DNA from: Microcoleus sp036705565
GTDB taxonomy: Bacteria; Cyanobacteriota; Cyanobacteriia; Cyanobacteriales; Microcoleaceae
Length of the DNA stretch: 64,000 nt
Reading direction: 5' to 3' (one strand)
Assembly: GCA_036705565.1 (NCBI GenBank)
Contig: JAUBUY010000018.1
Shown piece by piece: positions 26,123 to 34,923 of the stretch; position 1 is the stretch's first letter, and each line of letters starts with the position of its first letter. Under the pieces are notes generated by a model. The model saw nothing but the letters and a program-made list of their open reading frames with translations. It was not told the origin of the DNA and did no database searches. The translations under genes were made by a program, and so were the position numbers.

Positions 26123-26186
26123 GTTGCTTGCGGGAATTCTGAATCTTTCCTTTGCTGCTTGCTGCGTGAGGAGTTAAATTTATCAA

Positions 26187-26240
26187 CCCGGTTTCTCGCG
26201 AGAAATTCTGCCTTTGGTGGCGAAGTATCCAGAAACCGGG
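26187..26240. repeat. Inverted AGAAACCGGG motif pair
   Basis: CCCGGTTTCT and AGAAACCGGG arms 34 bases apart, after the GH3 gene. It could act as a weak terminator and belongs to the interspersed family also at 18441, 57570 and 60080. The rest of the gap to 26491 has a TATAAT at about 26356 that may serve the next gene. Confidence 0.6.
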
Positions 26241-26491
26241 AATTGGAGGCGGGTTCCTAAGTTCTCAATAGAGCTTTCCAGCAGATCCGCTTGCTACTGA
26301 GGAAAATGTGCTGCGTCTGAAAATCCCAAGACTGATCCCATCACTTACCGATCGTTCCTATAATTTTTTTAAATGGACGGCAGTGAATTGTATAGCTGTA
26401 TACGGACAAAATTTAACTTCCATATTCCTAAGTTTGGACTATATTATTACCAGGGCCATAAAATTTTTTAGTAAAACATTGAGGGCGCATT

Positions 26492-26725
26492 ATGATTCAC
26501 TCCACTATTCCCCAAATCCAATACTCTTTAGATGTGATCCAAGATGAAGCGCGTCACCTTGTCCACGAGGGCGTGCTGAGCCGCCAACAGCCGATCTACA
26601 CGCTTTGCCAATTCATTCCGCCTCGGGAATGGGCTTGTGTAGAGTGCGAATTAGAAAAATGCGACTTCTTGCTGCGCGATCGCATCGCCGACCTGATCGG
26701 TTCTGAAAAATGGGACAATGACTAA
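26492..26725 (+). CDS. DUF4327 family protein
   Basis: The 77-residue protein matches the small cyanobacterium-specific DUF4327 family: YSLDVIQDEARHLVHEGV then RQQPIYTLCQFIPPREW and CELEKCDFLLRDRIADL. Function is unknown. It is a single gene, convergent with the next. Confidence 0.82.
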   Translation: MIHSTIPQIQYSLDVIQDEARHLVHEGVLSRQQPIYTLCQFIPPREWACVECELEKCDFLLRDRIADLIGSEKWDND

Positions 26726-26788
26726 AGTTTGGTTCTGTTAAATTAAGTTGGCAAGTAAACTCCGGCTGTGTTAAAGACTCTTGATTCT

Positions 26789-27193
26789 TTAATACTGGGA
26801 ATTTTCGGCGCGCAAATTTTCCAACTCGGCCCTTAGCGCTGCCATGTGTGCAGTTAATTCTTGAATCTCTAGCTTTACGTTAGACTGTACAACCGACTCG
26901 GGAGGAGCATCATTCGCTGCATCTGATTGCTTGGGCGAGACAGATTCACTGTCTGCATTCTCCCGATCGCCCGGTTGAGAGAAAATAGTATCTACAAAAT
27001 TCCGGGCTTCTCGCTCAGTCATTTCTCCTTTTTCCAGCAGATCATCGGCTAGCTGACCAAAATCTGACTTCAGTTTGTCCAGATTTTCTTCTCGCTTCAA
27101 GGGATCTTGCAATGTCTCAATTAAAAAGGAAGTTGCACCTAAAGTTAGGTGAAATCCTGTTTGCAGCATTTGAGGCAGGTTGTCGGGATTCAT
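26789..27193 (-). CDS. Conserved helical protein, phasin-like shape
   Basis: The 134-residue protein has an N-terminal amphipathic segment (LPQMLQTGFHLTLGATSFLIE), a helical middle, an acidic linker and a C-terminal coiled coil (LEIQELTAHMAALRAELENLRAEN). This is the general plan of phasin or DUF-type granule/membrane-associated cyanobacterial proteins, but no motif fixes a function. Confidence 0.65.
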   Translation of the reverse strand: MNPDNLPQMLQTGFHLTLGATSFLIETLQDPLKREENLDKLKSDFGQLADDLLEKGEMTEREARNFVDTIFSQPGDRENADSESVSPKQSDAANDAPPESVVQSNVKLEIQELTAHMAALRAELENLRAENSQY

Positions 27194-27555
27194 CTAAAAA
27201 TGCCGCTAGAACGTTTTTCTGAGTTTTTGGTTCGCTAGTTGCTCCCAAGTCGGGGCGCAAAGCCGCTTTTTAGCGCGAAGATGCTGGCGTTGTGGGTCGC
27301 GATCGCCCCGATTCAGGAAATATCAACTTTTGGGGGGAGGTTTTACCGTTGTGCCAATACTAATCGTATCATTACTGCGTAAATTAATAAATGTCAAGTG
27401 TAAATTTTTGTAACTACGAATCGAGACTTTCCCACTGGAAGGCTCAGTCTATTTTAGATTTTAGATTTTAGATTTTAGATTGAAGAGGACTTAGGCACGG
27501 CGACTAAAAAAACCCCGGTGGCTGATTACCCGTGCGTAAGTCATGTTCAAGCCCG
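27194..27555. other. Spacer with TTTTAGA heptamers
   Basis: A 362-base gap. A TTTTAGA array lies at about 27451-27480. The rest holds the promoter of the 134-residue gene; nothing else is recognised. Confidence 0.5.
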
Positions 27556-28689
27556 TTAAGGATACAGCGCTTCACCGGTGGAAGGGTCAAATATAAATAG
27601 TCGATCGAAGTCAAGCTGTACCTTTAGCCGATCGCCCGATCGCAAGCGAACACTTGCAGGTATTTGTAACTGTACAGTAGTTTCAGCACTCAACAACGGC
27701 AAACTCGCCCGAATTAAAGTTTCTCGCCCCAGAGGTTCAACTACTTTTACCTCTACATCAAGGGGGACTTTTTCTAAGGCCCAAACATCGCTTTTCAAAT
27801 CATCTTCTTCTACTGTTTGTGGCCTAAAGATTTCTATATTTTCTGGACGGATGCCCAAATCAAATCCTTGTCCTTCTCTCGCCTGCAATTTTTTCTGAAT
27901 CGAGGGCGGACAGGCTAAAGATTGATCTCCTACTTGAAAGGAGTCGTTAGTATAAATTGCCGGCAAAATGTTCATGGCGGGATTGCCTAAAAATGTCGCA
28001 ACCATGCGGTTAGCTGGTTTGGCGTAAATGCTTTGCGGGTCTCCAATTTGTTGAATTTTTCCCCCATTTAAGACTACAATCTTATCAGCTAAAGTCATCG
28101 CTTCCACTTGGTCGTGGGTGACGTAAATTGTGGTAATTCCCAGCCGTTGATGCAGTTGTTTGAGTTCTGCTCTAGTGTCGTCTCGCAGTTGAGCGTCGAG
28201 GTTAGAAAGCGGTTCATCTAAAAGAAATACTTTCGGTTCGCGGGCGATCGCCCTTCCCAGTGCTACCCGCTGCTGCTGTCCGCCTGATAGCTGTTTGGGC
28301 TTACGCTTGAGGAGGTGGTCGATCGAGAGCGATCGGGCTACTGTTTCGACTCGTTCTTGAATTTTAGTCGGGTCAACATTCCGCATCCGCAATCCAAATG
28401 CCAGGTTTTCTGCGACAGTCATGTGCGGATAAAGCGCGTAATTTTGAAACACCATTGCAACGTCCCGCTGTCTGGCCGGAATGTTGTTAACTAAATTATC
28501 TCCGATGTAAAGATTACCGGAAGTGGCGGTTTCTAAACCTGCAATTGTCCGCATAATTGTGGATTTTCCGCAGCCGGAGGGCCCGACTAATACCCAAAAT
28601 TCCCCGTCCGGGATTTTGAAGCTGATGTTTTCGATCGCGGTGACGTTTTGGTAGCGTCGGGTAATATTTTCTAAGCGAACATTTGCCAT
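27556..28689 (-). CDS. ugpC: Sugar ABC transporter ATP-binding protein, UgpC/MalK type
   Basis: The 377-residue ATPase has Walker A GPSGCGKST, signature LSGGQQQRVALGRA, Walker B VFLLDEP and a C-terminal TOBE/OB region typical of the MalK-UgpC subfamily, which energises uptake of sugars, glycerol-3-phosphate or compatible solutes. Permease and binding-protein genes are not adjacent, as is common for the shared ATPase of cyanobacterial sugar transporters. Symbol is by subfamily only. Confidence 0.88.
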   Translation of the reverse strand: MANVRLENITRRYQNVTAIENISFKIPDGEFWVLVGPSGCGKSTIMRTIAGLETATSGNLYIGDNLVNNIPARQRDVAMVFQNYALYPHMTVAENLAFGLRMRNVDPTKIQERVETVARSLSIDHLLKRKPKQLSGGQQQRVALGRAIAREPKVFLLDEPLSNLDAQLRDDTRAELKQLHQRLGITTIYVTHDQVEAMTLADKIVVLNGGKIQQIGDPQSIYAKPANRMVATFLGNPAMNILPAIYTNDSFQVGDQSLACPPSIQKKLQAREGQGFDLGIRPENIEIFRPQTVEEDDLKSDVWALEKVPLDVEVKVVEPLGRETLIRASLPLLSAETTVQLQIPASVRLRSGDRLKVQLDFDRLFIFDPSTGEALYP

Positions 28690-28739
28690 TTTGTGACTGT
28701 AATTGGTAATTGATAATTAGTGATTTTTACCTTCAGTGT

Positions 28740-29464
28740 TCAGCCTTCAGAAAACTGTTCTAATTCTAAAACTGTGCGGTCTAATTCTTCCACTATAGGC
28801 GTTAACTCAGCTTTGCGGAATGCTTCTACTAAAGAACGATAATACCAGAGAGAACCATCTTTGCCGCCTTTGAAGCGTTCCCAAACAGTATCTCCTAATT
28901 GACGGGAATCTTTCAGGATCGATCGAGCATTATAAAGTTTATCAGCAGCCGAGACTAATCTGACTGAGGCAGAAGCTGTAGAAATGCGATCGATATAAGC
29001 TTGTTTTCGCTGTCCCCAAGGGGGTTTCGGCGTCTCGTCACTGTCGGTACAGCCGTCTACAATCGCTGTTACCGAAAGCATCCAGGATACCCGCCACGTG
29101 ATTCATCCGTCCAGAAATAAAAAACCTGTATCTGATGAAACTTGCCGAACGTATTTATCTCGCGCAAGTCAATTCTTCAATCTAAAATCTAAAATCTAAA
29201 ATCTAAAATCGATTGACGGTATCGCCAAAGCGGTGGCGGATGGCTTCGCGGGTGGTGGCGCCGCCTTGATCTTCGATCGCCGGAGTGAAGCAAAGCTGCG
29301 ATCGCCTCATCTTCATTTGCCCCATATTCTAAAGCTATACTAGCAGTGCCCAACAAATGGGCAATGTAGGGAACGCCGGAACCTTTGCGAACTTGGGTAG
29401 CGTGCAATTCGGCCCCATAGGTGAGGGCTTCAGAAAAACGGTTTGAGAGAATCATGAAAGTCAC
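28740..29464 (-). pseudogene. HD-domain phosphohydrolase gene, frameshifted and split by a repeat
   Basis: The N-terminal piece (29464 downward) encodes LSNRFSEALTYGAELHATQ and VPYIAHLLGTA, and the C-terminal piece (29081 to 28740) TAIVDGCTDSDETPKPPW and SAADKLYNARSIL. Together these make one HD-domain protein of the RelA/SpoT-hydrolase-like type. Two lesions break it: a +1 frameshift exactly at the HD motif (LLH then SGD instead of LLHDAIED) and the dispersed repeat at 29083-29213, inserted between GDTV and TAIVDG. The product cannot be made intact. Confidence 0.85.
29083..29213 (-). repeat. Dispersed repeat, copy 3, inserted in HD gene
   Basis: Inverted relative to the copy at 15195. It contains AAACTTGCCGAACGTATTTA, CACGTG, and an AAAATCT heptamer array at the 29172-29210 end. 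Its boundaries are visible because it interrupts a coding sequence. Confidence 0.85.
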
Positions 29465-29599
29465 CTTTCTGAATTGCTATGATATATAAATTGTCGGGCT
29501 AAGTTGAAAAGACAAAATCTACCAAGTTCAATCATGTCATCGAATGCGATCGAGAGCGATCGCTTGTAAAATTATAATCGTTAAAGAGATGTTTATAGC

Positions 29600-30223
29600 A
29601 TGACAGCTACTATAATTATACCAAACAGTGGCGACCAAAACTCAGACCAAGAACTACCGCAAAAATTAGAAAATGTAGCAGAAATTCCGCCACAATCTGA
29701 GACTAAAAAAGTCATATCTCTCGAAAAGTTTTTAGTCAAGCCTCCTGATAGAATGGAATGGGTTGACGGCAACTTAGTTGAGAAAACAGGAATGACATTC
29801 AAGCACGGTCTCGCTCAAGTTAATCTAGCTACTGCCTGGAAAACTTACAAAAATTCCAGCGGACAGGGAGGAGAAGTTGTTACAGAAGTCCTTTGTCGCA
29901 CTAGCAAGCAGGGTCGCCGTCCCGATGTTGCTTACATTACTCCTGAACTGCTGCCACAATCAGGCAATTTTACAGCCTTTTCCCAAAGTTTTCCTTTGAT
30001 AGCGGAAGTTGCTTCTCCCGAAGATAGTGGCGAAGAGTTATTTGCCAAAGCTCAGGAATATTTGGAATCGGGATGTTTAGAAGTTTGGTTGCTGTTTCCT
30101 GAAGCTAGATTAATATTTGTCAATGCAGGGCAACGCTGGCGGTTGTTTAATGCCGATGAAGTTGTTAACACTCAAAGTGTGCTTGCAGGTTTTAGCGTAG
30201 CTGTGAGTGAATTGTTGGCTTGA
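29600..30223 (+). CDS. Uma2 family endonuclease-like protein
   Basis: The 207-residue protein has the Uma2 (DUF820) plan: MEWVDGNLVEKTG near residue 52, the catalytic-type RRPDVAYIT (about 113) and AEVASPEDSGEEL (about 134) of the PD-(D/E)XK fold. Such proteins are present in dozens of copies in filamentous cyanobacteria; the biological role is unclear. It begins with a 35-residue polar extension. Not linked in operon to neighbours. Confidence 0.88.
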   Translation: MTATIIIPNSGDQNSDQELPQKLENVAEIPPQSETKKVISLEKFLVKPPDRMEWVDGNLVEKTGMTFKHGLAQVNLATAWKTYKNSSGQGGEVVTEVLCRTSKQGRRPDVAYITPELLPQSGNFTAFSQSFPLIAEVASPEDSGEELFAKAQEYLESGCLEVWLLFPEARLIFVNAGQRWRLFNADEVVNTQSVLAGFSVAVSELLA

Positions 30224-30299
30224 GGAATTTGTTCAAACAAAATTATCAAAGATTCTGCAGTATTGATATAGTAGTACGCGGTGCAAAAAACGGTAAGCC

Positions 30300-31850
30300 A
30301 TGACAGCCACAAATCTCGTCAATAAATTTGAGTACAAACCCCTATACAAACCAAATCAATTAATTTGCGGAACGGGGCAAACAGCCATTGTCAGCGGCTG
30401 GACAGTAAAAAGTGCGATCCTTTCCAAGGGCAGCGCTAACGGCAAAAAATTACAACCCAATGAATTTGCTGTCATCGGACAACTATACTCTCCTACTCGC
30501 GGCATCAACTTCTTAATTAGAAACTTGCTGTGCAATCCCCACGTCCGCTTTTTAGTAATTCTCAACGCTACCAAAGAAGACCGCAACTCCGGTGCCGCAG
30601 CGTGCCTAATCGACTTTTTTCGTAACGGCTTTGAAGCAGGCAAAAGCGATACAGGTAGAGATTGCTGGCTAATTAAATCTTCAATATTTGGCTACATTGA
30701 TATTGAAATAGCAGCAGAAGCCTTAGAACTATTGCGTCATTCAATAGAATGGAAAGAAGCAAAAAACATAGCAGAAACAGTGACTTTTGTCAAGTGTTTT
30801 TCTGAAAAAGAATCTGTTGAACCCTGGGGAGAACCCGTAACTTTTCCGCTAGTCGAAATCGTCCCCACCGTACTCCCCGGCCAGAAATACGGACACAGAA
30901 TCGAAGGCAAAACTATCGCCGAAACATGGGTAAAAATCATTCACCGAATTAAGACCACCGGCACCTTGCGGCCGACTGGTTACGACGGACAGTGGCAAGA
31001 ATTAATCGACTTAATGGCAGTGATTACAGATGAACCTGCGGAGTTCTATTTTCCCGAACCGAATTACTTACCAATCGACCGCGATTTCCTCGAACAGTAC
31101 AAACCGCAAATGCTGGAAGATGCCCCGTATAACGAAGGCATTAAATATACCTACGCACAGCGGATGCGGTCGTGGTTTGGACGAGATCAAATTGAAGAAG
31201 TTATTACCAAACTAATTAAGGAAATTGACGCGGCAAGTGCTGTAATTAGTCTGTGGGATGCAGGCGGAAATGTTAACAGAAGGGCTGACGGTTCCTCAGA
31301 CCACCAGCACAGCGGCAGCCCTTGTTTAAATCACATTTGGGTGCGAGTTGTAGACGGTGAAATATCGCTAACCGCAACTCTCCGCAGTAACGATATGTTT
31401 GCGGCTTGGCCGGCTAATGCCATGGGTTTGCGGGCTTTGCAGCAGCACATTCGAGATGAAATTGCGAGGCGTTCCGATTATAATTTGACGATGGGCCCGT
31501 TGGTAACGCTGAGTCAATCGGCTCACTTGTATGACGATACCTTTGAAAATGCCGATCGACTAATTCAAACCCAATATGCTAAAATCTGCGAAGATCGAGA
31601 CTTTTTCGATGCAGCAGGCAATTTTTTAGTTGAAGTAGCCGACAATCAAATAGTTGTCACGCAAACCACCCCCGGCAGTGGCGAAGTTGTCACCTGTTAT
31701 TCTGGAAAAAACCCTCTCAAGTTAGTGCGAGAAATTTGTGCAGCTTCCCCGGCTATCAAAGGCGAGCATATTGGTTATTTGGGAATAGAATTGCAAAAGG
31801 CGGCCGAGTGTCTGAAAACCAGCAACCAATACATTCAGGATAGAAAATGA
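30300..31850 (+). CDS. ThyA-type thymidylate synthase fused to MtrA-like and DUF4346 domains
   Basis: The 516-residue protein has a ThyA active site: Cys342, Arg362-Ser363, Asp365, Asn373, His409 and Tyr411. The spacing Cys-20-Arg, Cys-23-Asp and Asp-8-Asn equals that of E. coli ThyA (C146, R166, D169, N177), so reductive or folate-dependent methylation of dUMP is likely. Residues about 20-150 resemble the MtrA-like domain of methanopterin methyltransferases (AVIGQLYSPTRGINFLIRN), and residues 425-516 fit DUF4346. The stop overlaps the start of the dCMP deaminase gene. The extra domains set it apart from ordinary ThyA (about 264 aa). Confidence 0.82.
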   Translation: MTATNLVNKFEYKPLYKPNQLICGTGQTAIVSGWTVKSAILSKGSANGKKLQPNEFAVIGQLYSPTRGINFLIRNLLCNPHVRFLVILNATKEDRNSGAAACLIDFFRNGFEAGKSDTGRDCWLIKSSIFGYIDIEIAAEALELLRHSIEWKEAKNIAETVTFVKCFSEKESVEPWGEPVTFPLVEIVPTVLPGQKYGHRIEGKTIAETWVKIIHRIKTTGTLRPTGYDGQWQELIDLMAVITDEPAEFYFPEPNYLPIDRDFLEQYKPQMLEDAPYNEGIKYTYAQRMRSWFGRDQIEEVITKLIKEIDAASAVISLWDAGGNVNRRADGSSDHQHSGSPCLNHIWVRVVDGEISLTATLRSNDMFAAWPANAMGLRALQQHIRDEIARRSDYNLTMGPLVTLSQSAHLYDDTFENADRLIQTQYAKICEDRDFFDAAGNFLVEVADNQIVVTQTTPGSGEVVTCYSGKNPLKLVREICAASPAIKGEHIGYLGIELQKAAECLKTSNQYIQDRK

Positions 31851-32386
31851 ATCTAGAAGAAGAAAGACCGAATTGGGACGAATACTTCTTAATGTTAGCA
31901 AAATTGGCCGCTACTCGATCGACTTGTTTGGCTTTTCCTGTAGGCGCAGTGATAACTAAAAACAGGCAAGTTTTAGCAACGGGTTACAACGGTTCGCCGT
32001 CTGGTTCGGCACACTGTACTACTCAAGGCTTCTGCTATCCCGGTTTGAGTAGTTGCGACGCCAGTAAAACTTTGCCCTCAAGGGCGGTTCACGCGGAAGC
32101 AAATGCGATCGCCAAAGCTGCTAAACACGGTATATCTACTGCTGGGGCAAGTATTTACGTCACTTTAGAACCCTGCATCTATTGTTTGAAATTAGTCATT
32201 GCGGCGGGCATTAGAGAAGTGTTTTACGAAACGAGTTTTAACAGCGGAGAAAAAGCTGCTTTGAGAGATACTTTTATCAGTGAAGGTATTGTTGAGTTAA
32301 AACAAATTCAGCTATCTGAAGATACAGCAAAAAAGGCGGCTTTGTTTTTGTTGCATCCTACATCTGTTGCCAAAAAATTAGTATAG
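31847..32386 (+). CDS. dCMP deaminase family protein
   Basis: The 179-residue protein has the zinc-dependent deaminase motifs HAEANAI and EPCIYC (HxE and PCxxC). Its start overlaps the thymidylate synthase stop as ATGA, so the two are coupled: deamination of dCMP gives dUMP, the substrate of the upstream enzyme. Length and the additional cysteine/histidine segment (HCTTQGFCYPGLSSC) fit dCMP deaminases rather than cytidine deaminase. Confidence 0.88.
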   Translation: MNLEEERPNWDEYFLMLAKLAATRSTCLAFPVGAVITKNRQVLATGYNGSPSGSAHCTTQGFCYPGLSSCDASKTLPSRAVHAEANAIAKAAKHGISTAGASIYVTLEPCIYCLKLVIAAGIREVFYETSFNSGEKAALRDTFISEGIVELKQIQLSEDTAKKAALFLLHPTSVAKKLV

Positions 32387-32737
32387 GATCAATCCTTCCC
32401 GTGGTTGTCGCAGCCACAGGAAATAACTGTGCTGTGTCCCTATAAATGATATTTATTTGCTGGCAATTTGTAGGGATACGGCAGTGCCGTATCCTAAATC
32501 CCGTGTGATACACAGGATATTATTTCCGGTCCCTAATACGGTAGGGGCGGGTTCACCAAAAATATCTGCCAATAATTGACAATCTCAAAAACCCGCCCTT
32601 TTAATCGCTCGATCAGACAGGATATGATATTTATTTTACCCTTTGCAAAGACACAGCACTGCCGTGTCTTTACAACAAATAGAGATGGCAATTAACCAAA
32701 AAACGGCCTGACAAATTATGAATACGGTGTAGTTCAA
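32387..32737. repeat. Spacer with GGCA-TGCC hairpins
   Basis: Two palindromes, GGATACGGCA/TGCCGTATCC (32474-32494) and AAAGACAC...GTGTCTTT with a GCACTGCC core (32647-32671), flank AT-rich DNA between convergent genes. They look like an interspersed cyanobacterial repeat and may also terminate transcription. Confidence 0.65.
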
Positions 32738-33223
32738 TCAATCAAACTCATTCACCACTTGCAAATAGTCGATCGCCGCATCTATCCTCGAAGAATACTT
32801 AAAAGCAAACTGATCGAACCAATATCCCTCATCGGAATTCTTATCCAACTTTTTCAGCCAAACCTGAGCTTGCCTAACTTTCTGTCTGTGCGTTTGTACG
32901 TCCAACTCCGGCACCGCGACTTTTTCTGCTGGCTGCGGTTCCAGTGAAGCTACTTCCTGAGCTTGATTTTGTGCTTCGTGCTCAGCCTTAAGGGGTTGCT
33001 GTGAAGCCACTTCTTGAGCTTTATTTTGCGCTTCGTACTCAGCCTTAATTTGAGCTAAATCCTTGTCCAAAGGACTAGCATACAAATTTATATCTGATGT
33101 TTTAAATGTTGGATTTGCCGGCGCTTGTGCTTGCACCGGCGCCTGAGTTTTCAACTCAGCATTTTTTTGAGATGCTTGATACTCTGCCTTAAGTTCACCT
33201 AACAGGCGTTCGATAGATTCCAT
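32738..33223 (-). CDS. Slr1339-like coiled-coil protein
   Basis: The 161-residue acidic/glutamine-rich protein has three degenerate KAEYEAQN-type repeats in the middle and a conserved C terminus (VWLKKLDKNSDEGYWFDQFA then RIDAAIDYLQ). The C terminus resembles the cyanobacterial Slr1339 family reported as salt-stress associated; that link is from memory and moderate. It follows the VWA gene by 73 bases, so the two may be an operon. Confidence 0.6.
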   Translation of the reverse strand: MESIERLLGELKAEYQASQKNAELKTQAPVQAQAPANPTFKTSDINLYASPLDKDLAQIKAEYEAQNKAQEVASQQPLKAEHEAQNQAQEVASLEPQPAEKVAVPELDVQTHRQKVRQAQVWLKKLDKNSDEGYWFDQFAFKYSSRIDAAIDYLQVVNEFD

Positions 33224-33296
33224 AACTTAAACCCCCCTAAAAAATGCTGCTGGGCTAACTAGCCCAAATATAATCGCGTGAACTTCGCCCGCCTCC

Positions 33297-33902
33297 TCAA
33301 TCAGTTATTGCATTCAGCAATACCTCTGTCAGGGTCATTCCTTCAATATCATCCATCGTGACAGTATCAACGATATCAAATTTAGCCCCGGCGCTTTGCA
33401 GTTCGTCATCCAATATTTTGAGAAACTTAGTAGCTTCCGGCGCATTTCCTACTTGAATGAAAGAAATCGCCAACTCTTCATCTCGATCGAGCTTCCGGGA
33501 AGCCTCTATAATCGTTTTCATCACTTCTTTGCGATCGTCCGGTTCGCCGTCCGTCACTACTAATATTGTTTCCCCATTTTGCTTAGTCTTACCGGATGCT
33601 TTGCGCTGAAAATAACTGTTCAAGGCGTCTTGCAGAACAGCCGCTAAATTCGTAGTTCCCGAAGGTTCGTTTTCTTGGAAAATTTGCACGACTTTAGCTG
33701 ATGTTACGTTGTCGTAGCGCTTGAAGCGACCGGAAAACACATAAACTGTTATGCCATCAGGATCGAGTTCTTCGCATTTATTCGCCAATGCGATCGTCGA
33801 TTCTTGCATGAGCGCCCACCGACTTTTACCGCCCATCTGGTCTTTTGTGTACATACTGCCGCTTTTGTCAATAATGATGGTATAATCGCGGTTCTGAAGC
33901 AT
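33297..33902 (-). CDS. VWA-domain protein
   Basis: The 201-residue cytosolic protein is one von Willebrand A domain with a complete MIDAS: DKSGS at 12-16, the threonine in SGTTNL and the aspartate in VTDGEPDD. It probably binds a partner protein in a metal-dependent way. No signal peptide. Upstream of the Slr1339-like gene. Confidence 0.85.
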   Translation of the reverse strand: MLQNRDYTIIIDKSGSMYTKDQMGGKSRWALMQESTIALANKCEELDPDGITVYVFSGRFKRYDNVTSAKVVQIFQENEPSGTTNLAAVLQDALNSYFQRKASGKTKQNGETILVVTDGEPDDRKEVMKTIIEASRKLDRDEELAISFIQVGNAPEATKFLKILDDELQSAGAKFDIVDTVTMDDIEGMTLTEVLLNAITD

Positions 33903-34016
33903 AAGATTTTTCCTGTTAATTAAGTTCCAAAAATATCAAAACCAGCGAGCAGAAGCTGTTGAGCTTTAGTTGCTCGCTGCGTTTTTTAGTTGATTTGCGA
34001 TCGCAAATACCGGAAT

Positions 34017-34493
34017 TTAAGCTGCAACTAAAGCATCTTTAAGTGGCTTCCAGCTAAAAGCTCGATCGCCCCCCATCTCAACTGCTATTTTAACTCGCGG
34101 TTCTAACGTCGGCAAAACAGTCAAATACTCAATCTCCTGACTCGACAAAATCTGCCCTTCAATAATCCACAGCACCAGTCCTTTTGCTTTAGGTGGCAAA
34201 TTGTCTAATTGAGTTTTCAACATCGGCGGCACGTAGTACGTATAACCCACAGCCCCTTCATTGCCAGTAGTTTTCTTGCCCAAATGCGGTGGCCGCACGC
34301 CGTGAACCCCCGTTAAATACATCGCCAAATCACCCAAACCCCGCGCCGAAATCGTGTACGCACCGTAGCCCGCAGCCCTCAGCCTGCGGAGGTAGCGCCC
34401 CTCAAATCCTCCTTCTAAAGGAACGTACAGGGCCAGCGACCCCGACTTTTCCAAATCCCGAATCAGATCAGATCCTGTCGTAATCAGTCCCAT
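34017..34493 (-). CDS. ndhN: NAD(P)H-quinone oxidoreductase subunit N
   Basis: The 158-residue NDH-1 subunit is specific to cyanobacteria and chloroplasts and takes part in respiratory and cyclic electron flow at the thylakoid. Conserved blocks are GSDLIRDLEKSGSLALYVPL, GVRPPHLGKKT and LPPKAKGLVLWIIEGQ. The frame is open upstream to 34616, but ATG 34493, preceded by AGGAAAC, gives the family length. Confidence 0.93.
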   Translation of the reverse strand: MGLITTGSDLIRDLEKSGSLALYVPLEGGFEGRYLRRLRAAGYGAYTISARGLGDLAMYLTGVHGVRPPHLGKKTTGNEGAVGYTYYVPPMLKTQLDNLPPKAKGLVLWIIEGQILSSQEIEYLTVLPTLEPRVKIAVEMGGDRAFSWKPLKDALVAA

Positions 34494-34923
34494 AAATTGT
34501 GTTTCCTGCTGTATCAAAATTTGGTCGATCGCTGCTTGCGAGCTGGAAATATTATAAATCCTAAAGTTGAGGCGAAAAATTCTCATCGCGGCCTTGACAA
34601 ACGGCAAACACTTCATGTACTATTGTGAATTGTCGCCGTAAAGGATACTGAGTGGTTTGCTGCTCAAGTCCTGGCGCAAACAAGCAAGACCGAGACAAAA
34701 CTCGGAGATATAGCAGGTAAAAAGCCGCGAATCTCAACCCTTGCAAGACTTCCACAAGCTCGCTCCCAAATTTAAAACTCAAATTTTAAACACCGAGGAA
34801 GGCTGTTGGTTGATAACAGTTAATTGCAGGAACACTGAAATAAATGTTTCTGCACAAGAGCAAGCGGATTGACGTAAATTTCGCAATCCGAAACCTCTTG
34901 CGTAAATAAAAGGAAGAAAATCC
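34494..34923. promoter_or_regulatory. Divergent leader ndhN-rplC
   Basis: This 430-base region should contain both the ndhN promoter and the promoter and leader of the ribosomal supercluster. A small inverted repeat CGGATTG/CAATCCG (34865-34890) lies 34 bases ahead of rplC. An ORF in it is a shadow. No clear -35/-10 pair is claimed. Confidence 0.4.

Noticed and set aside
34494..34616. N-terminal extension of NdhN
   Set aside because: ATG 34493 gives the family length and has a ribosome site.
34861..34923. Sigma-70 promoter with TTGACG before rplC
   Set aside because: TTGACG is present at about 34869 but no -10 element lies at the right distance.
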